A DNA stretch of 64,000 bases, taken from contig CAIIXF020000002.1 in the NCBI GenBank assembly GCA_903813345.2, forward strand, positions 29,023,223-29,087,222, read 5' to 3'. Positions 49,740 through 63,455 of this stretch are shown here, piece after piece. Every line of letters starts with the position of its first letter. The first letter of the stretch is position 1. A model generated the notes under the pieces. It was not told where the DNA came from. It ran no database searches and was given only the letters and a program-made list of their open reading frames with translations. A program made the position numbers and the translations under genes. The stretch comes from Owenia fusiformis. Taxonomy: Eukaryota; Annelida; Polychaeta; Sabellida; Oweniidae.

Positions 49740-50308
49740 CAGGGTGTTCCAAAAACTGTTGCAACAGGCTATATTTCCCTTATTACATGCAAGAATCCTT
49801 TCATATTTTCACATATTGTAGAGAAAGGTCTAAATTTTTTGTTGCTACCATACATTTTTCGTAGCCTTGAATATTAGATTTCCTTTTAATTTTTGTAAGA
49901 TATTTATTTGAAGGGCTTCTCAGATTTTGGGTCACAGGGGATAACTTGCCCACCTCTAAGCTTAAGTGTAGGTAACATGCCCCTTAACTGTTGAATGGTT
50001 AAAACTGCTTCAAAATGGTCAATGAAAACGTAAAATGTGCTTTCTGCTCAAATGGTGTCCCATTTGTCATATGGTATGTTTTAAACATATCTTTCACTGA
50101 AAGCTTTTTTAAGATCATCCAATGTGTTTCAACAATTTCTGTGAATCACATTGGTAAAGTTTTGCACAATATCTAATTTTAGGCATGTTTGTTGGCATGT
50201 TTGTTTAAGTCTTGCAATTTCTTCAGAATTCAAGACTGAGAATAAGTTATGGCATCAACAGGAAATTGCAGTCCTGTTGCAGGGGTTCACTTTTTTGGAC
50301 CACCCTGT
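49740..50308. mobile_element. 569-bp mariner-type MITE
   Basis: The left end CAGGGTGTTCCAAAAACTGT and the inverted right end CAGGGTGGTCCAAAAAAGTG, each followed by tgcaacagg-like sequence, are flanked by TA. No transposase. The end sequence belongs to the same general CAGGGTGTTC type as the inserts in the palindrome arms. Confidence 0.7.
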
Positions 50309-52690
50309 TACTGTATGTATATTCGCAAATGCAAGCTTCTAGGGCCAGAATTGTATGTAAATTCAGGGAATGGGGATGGTCCAATAATTCTACCAATATT
50401 TAAGGGAGGTGCGTCGAAAAACTTTCTCCACCATCATAGTTTGCACTTCAAGCCTCCACGTCTTTTGCCAGAACACAATATTCGGTCTCCGAATTTCTTT
50501 CTCCTCTATACCATTAATGAAATGCCCGGGGATTGACTCGTAAGGGGGGGGGGGGGGGGTTCACCTCCTGGAGACGCTCGTGAATTTTATTCTTGGATAC
50601 ACACTTACTGATCGACCTGCAGTAAAACAATTCCATCCACCATGTTCGATTGATATTATTTTATGCTATGATACCACAATCTGAGCAACAAATCGTAATG
50701 ATTTTGTTCCATTGATCTTACGAAGGTTATTATCAGATTGTAGTCATCTTGTCTTTAATCTCGATGTCTCGGAATTTTAAGAAAATGTCTCGATTTTCCC
50801 GAGTAACTCTAGATTTTTCATTTAAATCACAATTTTTTGCCAATATTTACGAATTTAAAAACTCTTAATCATTGTTTAACCAGAGCTTGAAATATTGTCA
50901 CCCTTGTCAATCTTCGTTTTGCTTGGACCAGACTGCCATAGTCGTCCATGTTATAAACTTGCAATAGTCACTTAATTTAATAATTTATGAAAAAGCGTTT
51001 GTTGAACCAGACTTAAACTCCAATAGCCTAGCATACTATGAGATGACCCTGTCAATGTACCTATTTTGGTTGTCAAACGAATAAACCAAGGTTTTAAAGA
51101 ATCTTAGCATTGCATCAATGAAGATTTGACACAACTATATAAATCAAAGTTTTTATAGTGGAAAACTTTACACTGAATTAAGATATGCTGTTAAAAAAGA
51201 AAGAAACGTTAGTTGTAAGAGATTAAAAGTTCAAATCTCTTAATGAAAAAACGAGAATTTCAAGATTGCGAGATTTCAGAGCTATATAGAAAGTCCTCTA
51301 TTGAGATAAAATTACTGAAACCTGAAATAAAAGTGAACTTTTTGTACCTTTTTATTACAAAGGTGAAAAAACAAGTTGAGAATGAAGATGTAAAGAAAAT
51401 AGATGTAGTAGTTAGGTTTTTGTTTTGACTAATCGAGAGGTGTACAACTATTTTGGATCATATTACACTTTAGTTTCAAGTTCTCCCAAATGCGTGTTAC
51501 TAACCTCTGTATTATGACACAACCACGTAGTCAATAAATGTACTTATTTAATCACTTATACATTGACAAAATGCCTTATAATTTAATAGTGGATTAATGT
51601 AGTAGACATGCCATGCGTCAGTAGGTATTATTCCAACAAGAGCTTCATTAGACAAATCTATTTGCTAATTGTTTCTTTAAAACGGGATAAGCTTAAATGC
51701 TTGGCAACATTTACAAAATAATATGAACTATGACGAAAACATGTTTGACACTTAGATAATATTGGCAAAATCCTTTTAAAATTCAGCTTTAGGAAAGTAC
51801 CCATGACTAATTAATGAGTAGTTGTTGCTGTTGGCATAGATTAGCTACCGTATCATTTCTGTTCAATACTAGTAGTTGCTCACATGGCGCATCGACACCT
51901 GTTGTAAGGTTCGATAGATTTCTGTGATATCATCTGATACAAAATGATTTACAAAGTGATAGAAAAACTAGAAAGACAGTTGGATATTAGACATATGTAA
52001 CCACATGTTTTTAGATGTCCCAAGAAAATTGTATGAAGTCAAATTTTCCTCAAAAAAGCTGATCGAGTTATGATGAACCAATCAAATAAGATCTTACTCT
52101 CATATTTTAATTTTAATAACTTCACATTTTTACGAAACTTTGAAAATTTCATCGAAAAATGCAAAAAGCTCAGAATGGTACCATTTTCTTCGTAGTTATT
52201 GAACGATCTGTATCGGTATCGTTTGATTGATGGAGACTTCATTGTCTAAATTCTTTACTTTTCAGATAATCATATTCCATATCCTCTTCTTTTCTGTGGA
52301 CCTATATTCATCAATACCTCTATCTACTTCGTTATCCCACATATTTCCCCCTAATATTCCATATTCTACACTATGTCAAACCCTCCCATTATATCCCACT
52401 ATTTTTTAATATTACGGGACTCTTTCGAGGTAATGTTAAAGTTATATCCTTGGGTCAATTAACATGGATACTTCAGCTGTTTCGTGTTCTTATGAAGGAT
52501 GCTATAATTTAACAGAGTGATGCAATGGCTGATACAGAAAGATACAGAAAGTGTTCTTCTTGCCGCCTTAATTGCCATTCGTGCATTCTTGTTTGATCAT
52601 TATGCGATGTATGCTTCTGTCAGAAAACAATTAGGGTGTACCTCTGATTCAAGTCCCGCTTTCGTTTGCGCTCAGCTTACTAAGTGGTAA
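50309..52690. other. Gene-free stretch
   Basis: About 2.4 kb with a poly-G run near 50,545 and no recognisable gene or repeat family. Confidence 0.5.
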
Positions 52691-52694
52691 ACAA

Positions 52695-55258
52695 TAACTA
52701 CAATACACTATTTCATATCAATCAATCAACAGACACTACAATCTACAATACACTATTTCATATCAATCAATCAACAAACACTACAATCAACAATATATCA
52801 TATCAATCAACAAACACTACAACCAACAATACACTATTTCATATCAGTCAACAAACATTATAATCTACAATACATTATTTCATATCAATCAATCAACAAA
52901 CACTACAATCAACAATACAATATATCATATCAATAAAAAACACTACAATCAACAATACAATATATCATATCAATCAACAAACACTACAATCAACAATACA
53001 ATATATCATATCAATCAACAAACACCACAATCTACAATACAATGCATCATATTAATAAACAAACATTACAATCTAAAATACACTATTTCATATCAATCAG
53101 CAAACACTACAATCTACAATACACTATATCATATCAATCAACAAACACTACAATATACAATACACTATATCACATCAATCAACAAACACTACAACACTAC
53201 AATCAACAATACAATATATCACATCAATCAACAAACACTACACTCTTCAATACACTATATCATATCAATCAACAAACACTACAATCAACAATACAATATA
53301 TCACATCAATCAACAAACACTACACTCTTCAATACACTATATCACATCAATCAACAAACACTACAATCAACAATACAATATATCACATCAATCAACAAAA
53401 CACTACAATATACAATACACTATATCACATCAATCAACAAACACTACAATCAACAATACAATATATCACATCAATCAACAAACACTACACTCTTCAATAC
53501 ACTATATCATATCAATCAACAAACACTACAATCAACAATACAATATATCAATCAACAAACACTACAATATACAATACACTATATCACATCAATCAACAAA
53601 CACTACAATCAACAATACAATATATCACATCAATCAACAAACACTACACTCTTCAATACACTATATCACATCAATCAACAAACACTACAATCAACAATAC
53701 AATATATCACATCAATCAACAAACACTACACTCTTCAATACACTATATCATATCAATCAACAAACACTACAATATACAATACACTATATCACATCAATCA
53801 ACAAACACTACAATCAACAATACAATGCATCATATTAATAAACAAACATTACAATCTAAAATACACTATTTCATATCAATCAGCAAACACTACAATATAC
53901 AATACAATATATCACATCAATCAACAAACACTACACTCTTCAATACACTATATCATATCAATCAGCAAACACTACAATCTACAATACAATATATCACATC
54001 AATCAACAAACACTACAATCAACAATACAATATATCACATCAATCAACAAACACTACACTCTTCAATACACTATATCATATCAATCAACAAACACTACAA
54101 TCAACAATACAATATATCATATCAATCAACAAACACTACAATATACAATACACTATATCACATCAATCAACAAACACTACAATCAACAATACAATATATC
54201 ATATCAATCAACAAACACTACAATATACAATACACTATATCACATCAATCAACAAACACTACAATCAACAATACAATATATCACATCAATCAACAAACAC
54301 TACACTCTTCAATACACTATATCATATCAATCAACAAACACTACAATCAACAATACAATATATCAAATCAATCAACAAACACTACAATATACAATACACT
54401 ATATCACATCAATCAACAAACACTACAATCAACAATACAATATATCACATCAATCAACAAACACTACACTCTTCAATACACTATATCACATCAATCAACA
54501 AACACTACACTCTTCAATACACTATATCACATCAATCAACAAACACTACAATCAACAATACAATATATCACATCAATCAACAAACACTACAATATACAAT
54601 ACACTTTATCACATCAATCAACAAACACTACAATCAACAATACAATATATCACATCAATCAACAAACACTACACTCTTCAATACACTATATCATATCAAT
54701 CAACAAACACTACAATCAACAATACAATATATCATATCAATCAACAAACACTACAATATACAATACACTATATCACATCAATCAACAAACACTACAATCA
54801 ACAATACAATATATCACATCAATCAACAAACACTACACTCTTCAATACACTATATCATATCAATCAACAAACACTACAATCAACTATACAATATATCATA
54901 TCAATCAACAAACACTACAATCTACAATACAATATATCACATCAATCAACAAACACTACAATCAACAATACAATATATCACATCAATCAACAAACACTAC
55001 ACTCTTCAATACACCATATCATATCAATCAACAAACACTACAATCAACAATACAATATATCATATCAATCAACAAACACTACAATCTACAATACACTATT
55101 TCATATCAATCAGCAAACACTACAATATACAATACAATATATCAATCAACAAATACTACAATCTACAATTAAATATACCATATCAATCAACAAACACTAC
55201 AATCAACAATACAATATATCACATCAATTAAATATACCATATCAATCAACAAACACTA
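52695..55258. repeat. 41-bp satellite array, about 2.5 kb
   Basis: Around 60 units of 41 bases (catcaatcaacaaacactac, then a variable middle, then caatatatcacat or cactatatcatat). Three main middle variants (caatcaacaata, cactcttcaata, caatatacaata) alternate in a partly regular order. The first units are more diverged. The plus strand lacks stops over most of the array in all phases of the unit, producing a spurious 729-codon frame. Confidence 0.97.
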
Positions 55259-56209
55259 CACCCAGAATCAGAACTAATTCTACTTTGATGTCATTACCCT
55301 GGATAGCTTCCCTATAAAATCAAAATTCATGTTTACATAAGATTATCGACTCCAACATCTCATTAGCATACAAAACATACGTCATCTCAAGCTACCCTGA
55401 ACCTACTGTAACTACACCAGGTAACATTGCAAGGATCAATCCGGGAAATATCGATTCTTTTTCAGACAAGATTCAATAAAACATGAGAAAATTATTGTTG
55501 AGAGAAAAATTGCAATAAAACACATTAATCATACACGTTACCAGACAGTTGACTGGAAATATCATCCATATACACCGTAACACAAAGACCTCTTGGATAG
55601 CAACATTATCTTATAATATCATTGGATTTTACATGGAATGTAATAAAACGATCGTTAAATGATTTAAAGCAAGACTAAAGAGAACTGTATAGCTTTGGTG
55701 TTGAATTGATCAATTCTCAGTATAGCGGCTTGGGTTATAGATAAATAACAAAGAACATCACGTAGGGAACCGGAAAGACTTGCATTACTGATAGAGAACA
55801 ATAATTTATGCTTCATAGTTAACAACATTAAGCCGTAGTTATATGAGGGGAGGACAATTCAATTCAAATACACGAGTAGGGTTACTTAGTTCTGGATTAC
55901 ACAGTAGATATAGGATATATGTTTTATAAGAGGTAAGATATATCTTCTTTCGGGAAACGTATTAAATAACGTTTTAATTAAAATCATCAGGATATAACGT
56001 CTATGATAAAGCATACCATCCCATTGGTCGTTACATAGGGATATTTATGATTTCCTTTTGGCAAAGTTTCTGTGTCTTGATTCTATGCATATTTATTAAC
56101 GAGTGAATGTGAAATTAATTTCATCGAAAATCAAAATCATATTAAGTCCGTATAAGAAATAAGCATCATAAGAAATCATGGCCTTCTTCTTCATGAACTT
56201 CACGCTGAT
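55259..56209. other. Gene-free stretch
   Basis: AT-rich; nothing recognised. Confidence 0.5.
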
Positions 56210-56420
56210 GAGTATAGTTTTTAGTTTAGTTTAAAATAGTTTATTTTTGTGTCACTGATATTACAATATACATATAAAATACATAATAAAAACAACATTT
56301 TGTAACATCACCAGCCGGTGCCGACTTATGAGACACAGTACACATTATACCTGAGTGTCACCCATTACTACCCCCAATGGGCAGCTTGGGTCAACATTCA
56401 TAAAGACAGAGACATATAAT
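56210..56420 (-). repeat. Possible retrotransposon 3' tail, antisense
   Basis: On the minus strand the segment runs from gtgacactcaggtataatgt through cggcaccggctggtgatgtt to an A-rich end (cacaaaaataaactatttta). This looks like a processed 3' end, but no coding part or target duplication is identified. Confidence 0.3.
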
Positions 56421-56539
56421 GTCTCTGGTAAAGATTTATACATTAATAACCAATGATATCAATTCACAACTCTTATAATCAGTTTGGCATAAATAAGCAG
56501 TTCATGGAATCATATTGTCAATCATTTCATTCAATACGA

Positions 56540-56735
56540 TATATTGCACCTAATGTAAGATGGATATTGCATAATAAATACATATATTGCACTAAATATG
56601 AGTAGCATGTTGCATATGGTCAAATATTACAATAAATACAAATATTGCACGAAATGTGAATTGCATAATGCATATGGTAGAAGACAGATATTACAATAAA
56701 TACATACATTGCACTAAATGTGAGGTATCAGAATG
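56540..56735. repeat. Short tandem repeat, three units
   Basis: Three imperfect units of about 65 bases share aataaatacatatattgcac and gcatatggt. Confidence 0.7.
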
Positions 56736-56984
56736 AAAAACAATTGCCATTTCGTATTGTTTTGATATCTCATATGTTTTTTTAGAGCATGTTTTGCTTT
56801 TCAAATATTGCTTTAGGTGCCACTCGTGATCATATTATGGTACTAGCGGTGGTTTGAAATGAGGAAGTACCTGGATGTAAGAAGCCTAATCCCATACTAA
56901 TACCAATCATCACGTTAGATGATCGACTTAGTACTAACACTTAAGCCAGGCGAAAGTAGTTGATAATTAAAGATGCTCAGGATT

Positions 56985-57150
56985 TGCCAGGGGGGGGGGT
57001 CAGTTTTCAAAAAAAATTTCCAGGGGGGTTCACATTTGACAATTTTGGCCCAAATATGGCTAAAATCACTTAAGAAGTGCTCAAAATGGTGAAAAACTGC
57101 ATGATTTTGAAAGAATTTTTGGCCAGGAGGGGGGGGGTTCGCAGGGTTCG
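56985..57150. repeat. Dispersed repeat also present in the gene intron at 60-165
   Basis: The core agtgctcaaaatggtgaaaa, actgcatgattttgaaag and tttttggcca is shared with positions 60-165 in the left gene copy (and its mirror near 21,150-21,240). Poly-G runs flank this copy. Confidence 0.75.
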
Positions 57151-57186
57151 GGCCTGATGCTCTCTTTTAAAAATACGAAATGGTAC

Positions 57187-57865
57187 TAATATCTGAGCCA
57201 ATTTAGTATATTGAATGGAATCAAAGGTCCCAAATAAAGGATAGGTATCGATATGGTGAACTAAATTCAACATTGTTTTTCTCTTAAATCAATTTTGAAA
57301 ACATTCTCTAAAAAACACGATTCTTTATGTAATTGTCACTGATTGACAACAATTTAATGCGAAAATTATTTATATATATTTTGTTTAAATGTTTCTGTTA
57401 ACATTTTTTTTGTTTTTTAGTGCAATTGTTTTTTGTTCTTTTCTACCAATTCTCGAGAATGAAATTGGTTCATTTAGTATTCAAAAAATTAAATCAAAAA
57501 CCTATAAAATAGATACAAATGGAAGTAAAACTTTTATTTTATTAACACTGAAGATACTTTTTTTAAATCAACCAAACTTTCCTTAGTACAATTACAATTA
57601 AATATTGAGAGACCTAAACACAATGTGTAGATGCCATTTTGTTCCAATGAGGTTCGAATAGATGTTCCATTTCATTCCGAACATATGATACCGAGAACAA
57701 AAGAAGCGCCTGGTTCGTTTCTAAAACAATATAGAGTTCAAATTAAATTGTTACCCTTCAAAAGATTATCATAAAATTGACGATGTGTAAAATTTTCAGA
57801 ATTTTTTGATGACTGGTTTAAGAGAAACATGTGTTCAGTTCAGTTCGCAATATCGATACAATTCT
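57187..57865. mobile_element. Fold-back repeat family Y, copy 1
   Basis: It starts ggtatcgatatggtgaac and ends with the imperfect inverse (gttcgcaatatcgatac). Parts recur inverted at 61,632-61,930 (aacctcattggaacaaaatg) and at 63,290-63,460 (tttaatgcgaaaattattta). No coding sequence. Confidence 0.65.
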
Positions 57866-59805
57866 TTAATTGTTGAAATAATATGTATTCTGACTGATAT
57901 ATATATTTAATAAAGTAGAGGAAATAATGTATTTTACAATATTTTAGTGTTGTATTCGATGATTTGCAAATCTAAGCTTTTGTTTCTAAAATGGGAGGAA
58001 ATTCTGAAAAAAAATATCTGAAAATTATAAGATAAACAACTTTTTTTTCAAAAGTCAAGTTTCCAAAAAATGTCTCAAATGAGTTTTCAAGTCATGGAAA
58101 GTAATATTTTGAGCCCGCCCCTTATATCATTTGATTTTTCTTCATGCCAAATCGTTGAGATAATACTATTCTAGTGCATTGGGGTCACCAATAAACTAAG
58201 ATATAGATTTGGGAAAATATCAAAGGACAAATCAGATATTATACCAGTCAATGTTCGCTCCAGTGATGACAGGTATAAAAAAAATCGTTGGAGATCTAAA
58301 CAGTGCGGTGTTTGACCAGCAGTGTTTGACCATAGATTATTTACAGTGAATTAAACAGAGCTTCGATGAATTAAGAGAATCCAATCGATTGCCAATTGCA
58401 ACTTTAATAAACTATGTTCTATTTACAATACGGATGAATTTACGATTGCTTGTAATCTACTAGAAAAACAGCTCCCCAGTGTATTTTTTAATTTGCTAAT
58501 GGAATTACGTTGCGTCATGGTAAGTGCGGAAAGTTGTTCATTGTTTAATAGAGAATTTTAGCGGAGCATAACAACACAGATTCCAAAAACGTAAATGTTA
58601 CATTGAATGCATTGGTCGATTTCGTTCGTTCCATTTTCCCATGGCTCCTCAAACCAACATACACGTTTTTTATATGACATACATAAGCCTGGCACGAGGC
58701 AGATGTGGCAGTAGTTCCTTCACCAAAATTCAACAGAGATATATTTTTATGTTTTTTAAACGTTTTCTCAACTACAACTGTTTAAATGAAGTTAAAAATG
58801 TAATGAGACGTACACCTCATTTAGCCTCAGTTCGCCTCGCCTATCTATTTGGCCTCACCTGATTTTAGAACCTAGCAAGTAGCTAAACCCCTACTGCATA
58901 GCAAGGCACAAGGGAAATAAGTTTTATGTTAATCAAAATGGGATAAATAGCAACAACAATTGAATATTCTATGGTTTAATTAATGGAAATATCAATAATC
59001 TTCCGCTATAGCGGCATGCGATTATTGAGATTTTAAATATAACCTTAGTACATAGAGGATTTAAATAGATGTTCGATTATTCACTAATTCAGCCGTTCCA
59101 TGAGGGAGACATAACATTATAACAATGGTAAAAATATTTTTGATCCTTAGTATTGAGAAATCTATACATGCAACTTCAACGGGGTGAATCAACTTGAAGT
59201 TTCGATCCTCTCGTAGCTATAGGTTTTGAGGTTTGTGATTGACGACTCTCCAGTGCTATTATGGTAAAATACCATTGTTAAACGAAAACAGGGAGCCGGA
59301 TCGATTTTTTATAAATTCAACAACACTGCAATTTTACGTGAGAGACACCCTTGGATATTTTTACTATCCATGCTTTTTTAGAATTTACGTCGTTGGCACT
59401 CAATTGAAAATACAGTTAGCGAAGTACGATATAATTGCGCAATTTAACGGCATTGTTCTTATTCTATTCGGAAAAATATCAGAGGATGTTTGATGCAAAA
59501 AATCGAACTCCTGTCAGAAAAGATTCTCTCTTCATTGGGGAAGTCAGACACAGCCAATTTTTAAAAATACTGTATAATACAGACTAGAATACCAGATGAC
59601 ACAAAAATGACACCACCCACCCATAACTTTTTTGTCTGCATGATTTTTCTGTTGTTCTTTGGCAAATGAAAACTAGACTCCATATTGCAACTCCACAAGA
59701 AGTTTGATCAAGACTAGCACACCTAGATATATCTTTATTTCTATAGGTTTCGTCTTTTCCTTTGCAGACACACCTGGATTATACAGAAAAATGCCACCTG
59801 CCTTA
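57866..59805. other. Gene-free stretch
   Basis: About 1.9 kb, AT-rich; open frames are short and unrecognised. Confidence 0.5.
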
Positions 59806-60539
59806 CCCTTGGTATACGCAGCTAACGAAAATTGACCGGTACGGGTCAAAAGCTGGACCGGTACGGGTTAACGGTTTTATTTGAATTTAAAACAGCCATA
59901 ACTTGCTCAATATTGACTTCCTCGTGTCTAATTTGAAATATATGATGCCTCCCGATGCTTTTAAGTACCCCAATTTTTTACAGATTTTTAAACGGACCAA
60001 AACTCTCTAAATGCGCATTTATGCTCTTTTCTCTCGAGAACGACTGTCTCATTTTCACGATAACTTTTATTTAGTACTTCTAACATATAAGATCTATTTT
60101 TTCCCATCAAGGTATGATGTAAATGACATGCTATTTACATCTTGTGAGTTTCAATGACGCGCGTTTGATTTTATAAAAAATGCCAAACTTTGTGACAAAG
60201 AATTTCTATAGCTATTGCCCCGAACCGGTCCGTCTTCTCGCTGCAAGCTATTGCCCCGAACTGGTCCGTCTTCTCGCTGCAAGCAGGAGGAAATTCTTTG
60301 TCGTTCTCGAGAGAAAAGAGCATAAATGCGCATTTAGAGAGTTTTGGTCCGTTTAAAAATCTGTAAAAAATTGGGGTACTTAAAAGCATCGGGAGGCATC
60401 ATATATTTCAAATTAGACACGAGGAAGTCAATATTGAGCAAGTTATGGCTGTTTTAAATTCAAATAAAACCGTTAACCCGTACCGGTCCAGCTTTTGACC
60501 CGTACCGGTCAATTTTCGTTAGCTGCGTATACCAAGGGT
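59806..60539. mobile_element. Long-inverted-repeat element, near-perfect 240-bp arms
   Basis: 59,806-60,046 and 60,299-60,539 are inverted copies that look nearly identical (cccttggtatacgcagctaa, gaccggtacgggtcaaaagc, ctcttttctctcgagaacga). The 250-bp centre includes two tandem copies of a 36-bp unit (ctattgccccgaac[c/t]ggtc..., 60,212-60,283). No clear target duplication is seen. Confidence 0.8.
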
Positions 60540-60697
60540 GCTTTTGTAACATAATTTCTTCAGAATTTTGCATTCAAATTTAATACATGAGTTGCCTTAA
60601 AATCAAAAGTATTTGAAATAAAGTTTCCGTACATGTAAATGAGATACATTTATTTAAAAAGTTGCGAGAGTTATCTGTTGGTTTAGATTTGGAAACT

Positions 60698-60775
60698 TGG
60701 TGTAGGGTATATAGAAATTAAAATTTGAACTAAAAAACTTGGTGTAGGGTATATAGAAATTAAAATTTTGAACAA
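60698..60775. repeat. Direct repeat of about 40 bp, two copies
   Basis: aaacttggtgtagggtatat agaaattaaaatttt occurs twice in tandem. Confidence 0.85.
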
Positions 60776-61004
60776 AACACAGTTTACTTAAGTTACTCAT
60801 AAATCCTTTTATTTTCAGCTTTCGATGTCCAAGCAAATATGCTATGATGATATAAAAGAAAATCCGCTCCATATTTGAAATGTCCCAACTATTATGTGGA
60901 TGTTGACAGCTGCTGATTGGTCACCTACAAATATGTTGACATGGGTGTCACTTTGTGCTGCCCTACAGTATCTGGTGCTAAATTTCCAGAGAGCTGCACA
61001 TGCC

Positions 61005-61635
61005 CAAGGTATGTATACATAACGCAATTCCTCATAAAATTTGTGATTTTACAAATGACTGTAAATGCCAAATGTATGTATATATTACGCAATTCCTCAT
61101 TACAATTTGTGATTTTACAAATGACTGTTAATGGCAAATGTATGTATATATTACGCAATTCCTCATTAAAATTTGTGATTTTACAAATGACTGTAAATGC
61201 TCAAGGTATGAATACATAACGCAATTCCTCATAAAATTTGTGATTTTACAAATGACTGTAAATGCCAAATGTATGTATATATTACGTAATTCCTCATTGC
61301 TATTTGTGTTACCGACTGTTCAAATGACTGTAAATGTCCAATATATATATATTACGCAATTCCTCATTACAATTTGTGATTTTACAAATGACTGTAAATG
61401 CCCATTGCCCCGGGTATGTATATATTACGCAATTCTTCAATACAGTTTGTGTTACTGATTGTACAAATGACTGTAAAGCTCAATGTATTTATATATTACG
61501 CAATTCCTCATTACAATTTGTGATTTTACAAATGACTGTAAATGCCCATTGCCCCGGGTATGTATATATTACGCAATTCTTCAATACAGTTTGTGTTACT
61601 GATTGTACAAATGACTGTAAATGCAAAAGAATTGG
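61005..61635. repeat. 66-bp tandem array with cysteine-rich reading
   Basis: Nine to ten units of about 66 bases (acgcaattcctcattacaat, ttgtgattttacaaatgact, gtaaatgcc...gtatgtatata). The first unit follows a short open stretch at 60,942-61,013 (LCCPTVSGAKFPESCTCP) ending in AAG|GTATGT, a good splice donor. Units read CVTDCTNDCKC or CDFTNDCKC and again end near GTATGTATA. It may be an amplified exon edge of a lost or unseen cysteine-rich gene. Confidence 0.7.
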
Positions 61636-63455
61636 TATCGATATGGTGAACTTTTTGAACACACGTTTTTCTTAAACCAGTCATCAAAAAATTCGAAAAA
61701 TTTTAATCGTCAATTTAATGGTCATCTTTTGAATGATAACAACATAATTTGAAAAAAATATATACTTTAATCTTTATTGTTTTAGAAAACACATCAGACG
61801 CTTCTTTTGTTCTTGGTATCATGTGTTCGGAATGAAATGAAACATCTTTCCGAACCTCATTGGAACAAAATGACATAAAGAACGTGTTTGGGTCTCTCAA
61901 TTTTGTAATTGTACAAAGGAAATGTTGGTCGATTTGAAAAAAGTATCTTGTTAATGAAATAAAAGGTTTATCTTAATTTTTATCTATTTGGGGGGGGGGG
62001 GGGTTGTTTTAATTTTTTGGATAATTTTTCTTAAATCAACCAAAATTTCCTTTGTATAACTATAATATTGAGAGGTCTAAGAAAATGTTGTATCTGCAAT
62101 TTTGTTTCAACAAGGTTCGGAAAGACTTTTTATTTCATTCTCAAGAATTGGTAGAAAGGAACAATTGTACTAGAAATCAAAATTTTTAACAAAAACAGTT
62201 ATGGGCAAATTTACGATAATTGATATTTTCAAAATCTGTTGTTTTATTGAAGCCTGTGCTGTGTGTGTTGCTACCAGATACATTTGATGTGCGCTATTTC
62301 AAAGTCATCACAACTAGTTATCATAATCATGCGATGTATACTGAAAACATTGCTTATTATTTCTCAAAAACAGCTTAAATGATGTTTTTTTTGTCAAAAA
62401 ACAAAGTTTTGTTTTGTTTGTGGTGATACAAAACCGGATTACAGCACATACAGAGCATCGATTGCGTTGATATTTTTCATACTACATAAAAAAATATGTT
62501 TGACATCAGGTCTGAAAAGGGCGATGTTAGATGTGTGTTACCCATGCAATGAAATGCTTTTTCTATGCACATACCATTTGTCTAATATTTTGTATCCTCC
62601 AACACACTGTTTAAATTAACATTGCTGATGCATCATTTGTTTGAGATTTCGCCAGAAAGTGCCCTTCAGGGTTACCTCTTAAATGACAGACAATGAAAAC
62701 ATCAGACAAAATATTGTTGTTTTTGTGGTGGATTTAGGTTCTGCTGTCCAATATTTTGTATCCTCCAAACATTAAGATTTAATCAATGCACATTACTTAT
62801 TTCAAACAATTATTTTCAGAAATTAGACTAATTCAATGTAGTATTTAAATGATTGATATATAAATTTTCAATCAATTCGAATTTTTTAGTAAATTGAATA
62901 TGTTGAGTATGTGTTGGAGGATACAAAACATATGGACATTATAAAACGTGTTAGTTTTAAATGAGTACGACATATCAAACAACCTCTTTTGAGAGATGGT
63001 GAGAAACATATTTTATTAACCAGTTAGAAATCATCGACTGACTTGATGCATAATCTGTTATGTTGTCCGAGTTTCCATAGCAAAATTTGATTTTTGTCCA
63101 AAAAATCAACATTAAAGCTGTTTTTAAGAAATAATAAGCAATATTTTCAATATATATTGCATGGTCATGGTAAACAGTTGTGTTGAAAGCACAATAGCAC
63201 ATATATAGTGTCGTTGATCTCAATACACATGGCGCAGGATGCGGTAGAATAGCAGAATTCATGGAATTTAAAAAATATCAATTATTGTAAATTTGCCCTT
63301 ATATAGAATATATATAAATAATTTTCGCATTAAATTGTTATCAATCAGTCAACATTACATAAAGGACCGCGTTTTTACAGAATGTTTTCAATAATTGGTT
63401 CAAGAGAAAAATATTCTTTAATTCAGTTCACCATATCGATACCTATCCTTTGTGT
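61632..63455. mobile_element. Fold-back repeat family Y, copy 2 (composite)
   Basis: The ends ggtatcgatatggtgaac and (inverted) ggtatcgatatggtgaactg bound 1.8 kb. Two inverted pairs lie within: 61,860-61,935 with 62,025-62,105, and 62,290-62,410 with 63,070-63,190 (attgcttattatttct). The motif ttttgtatcctccaa appears three times. No coding sequence. Confidence 0.6.

Noticed and set aside
53042-55231. 729-codon open frame
   Set aside because: It lies wholly in the 41-bp satellite and exists because the unit lacks stops in every phase; the protein is a repeat of the array.
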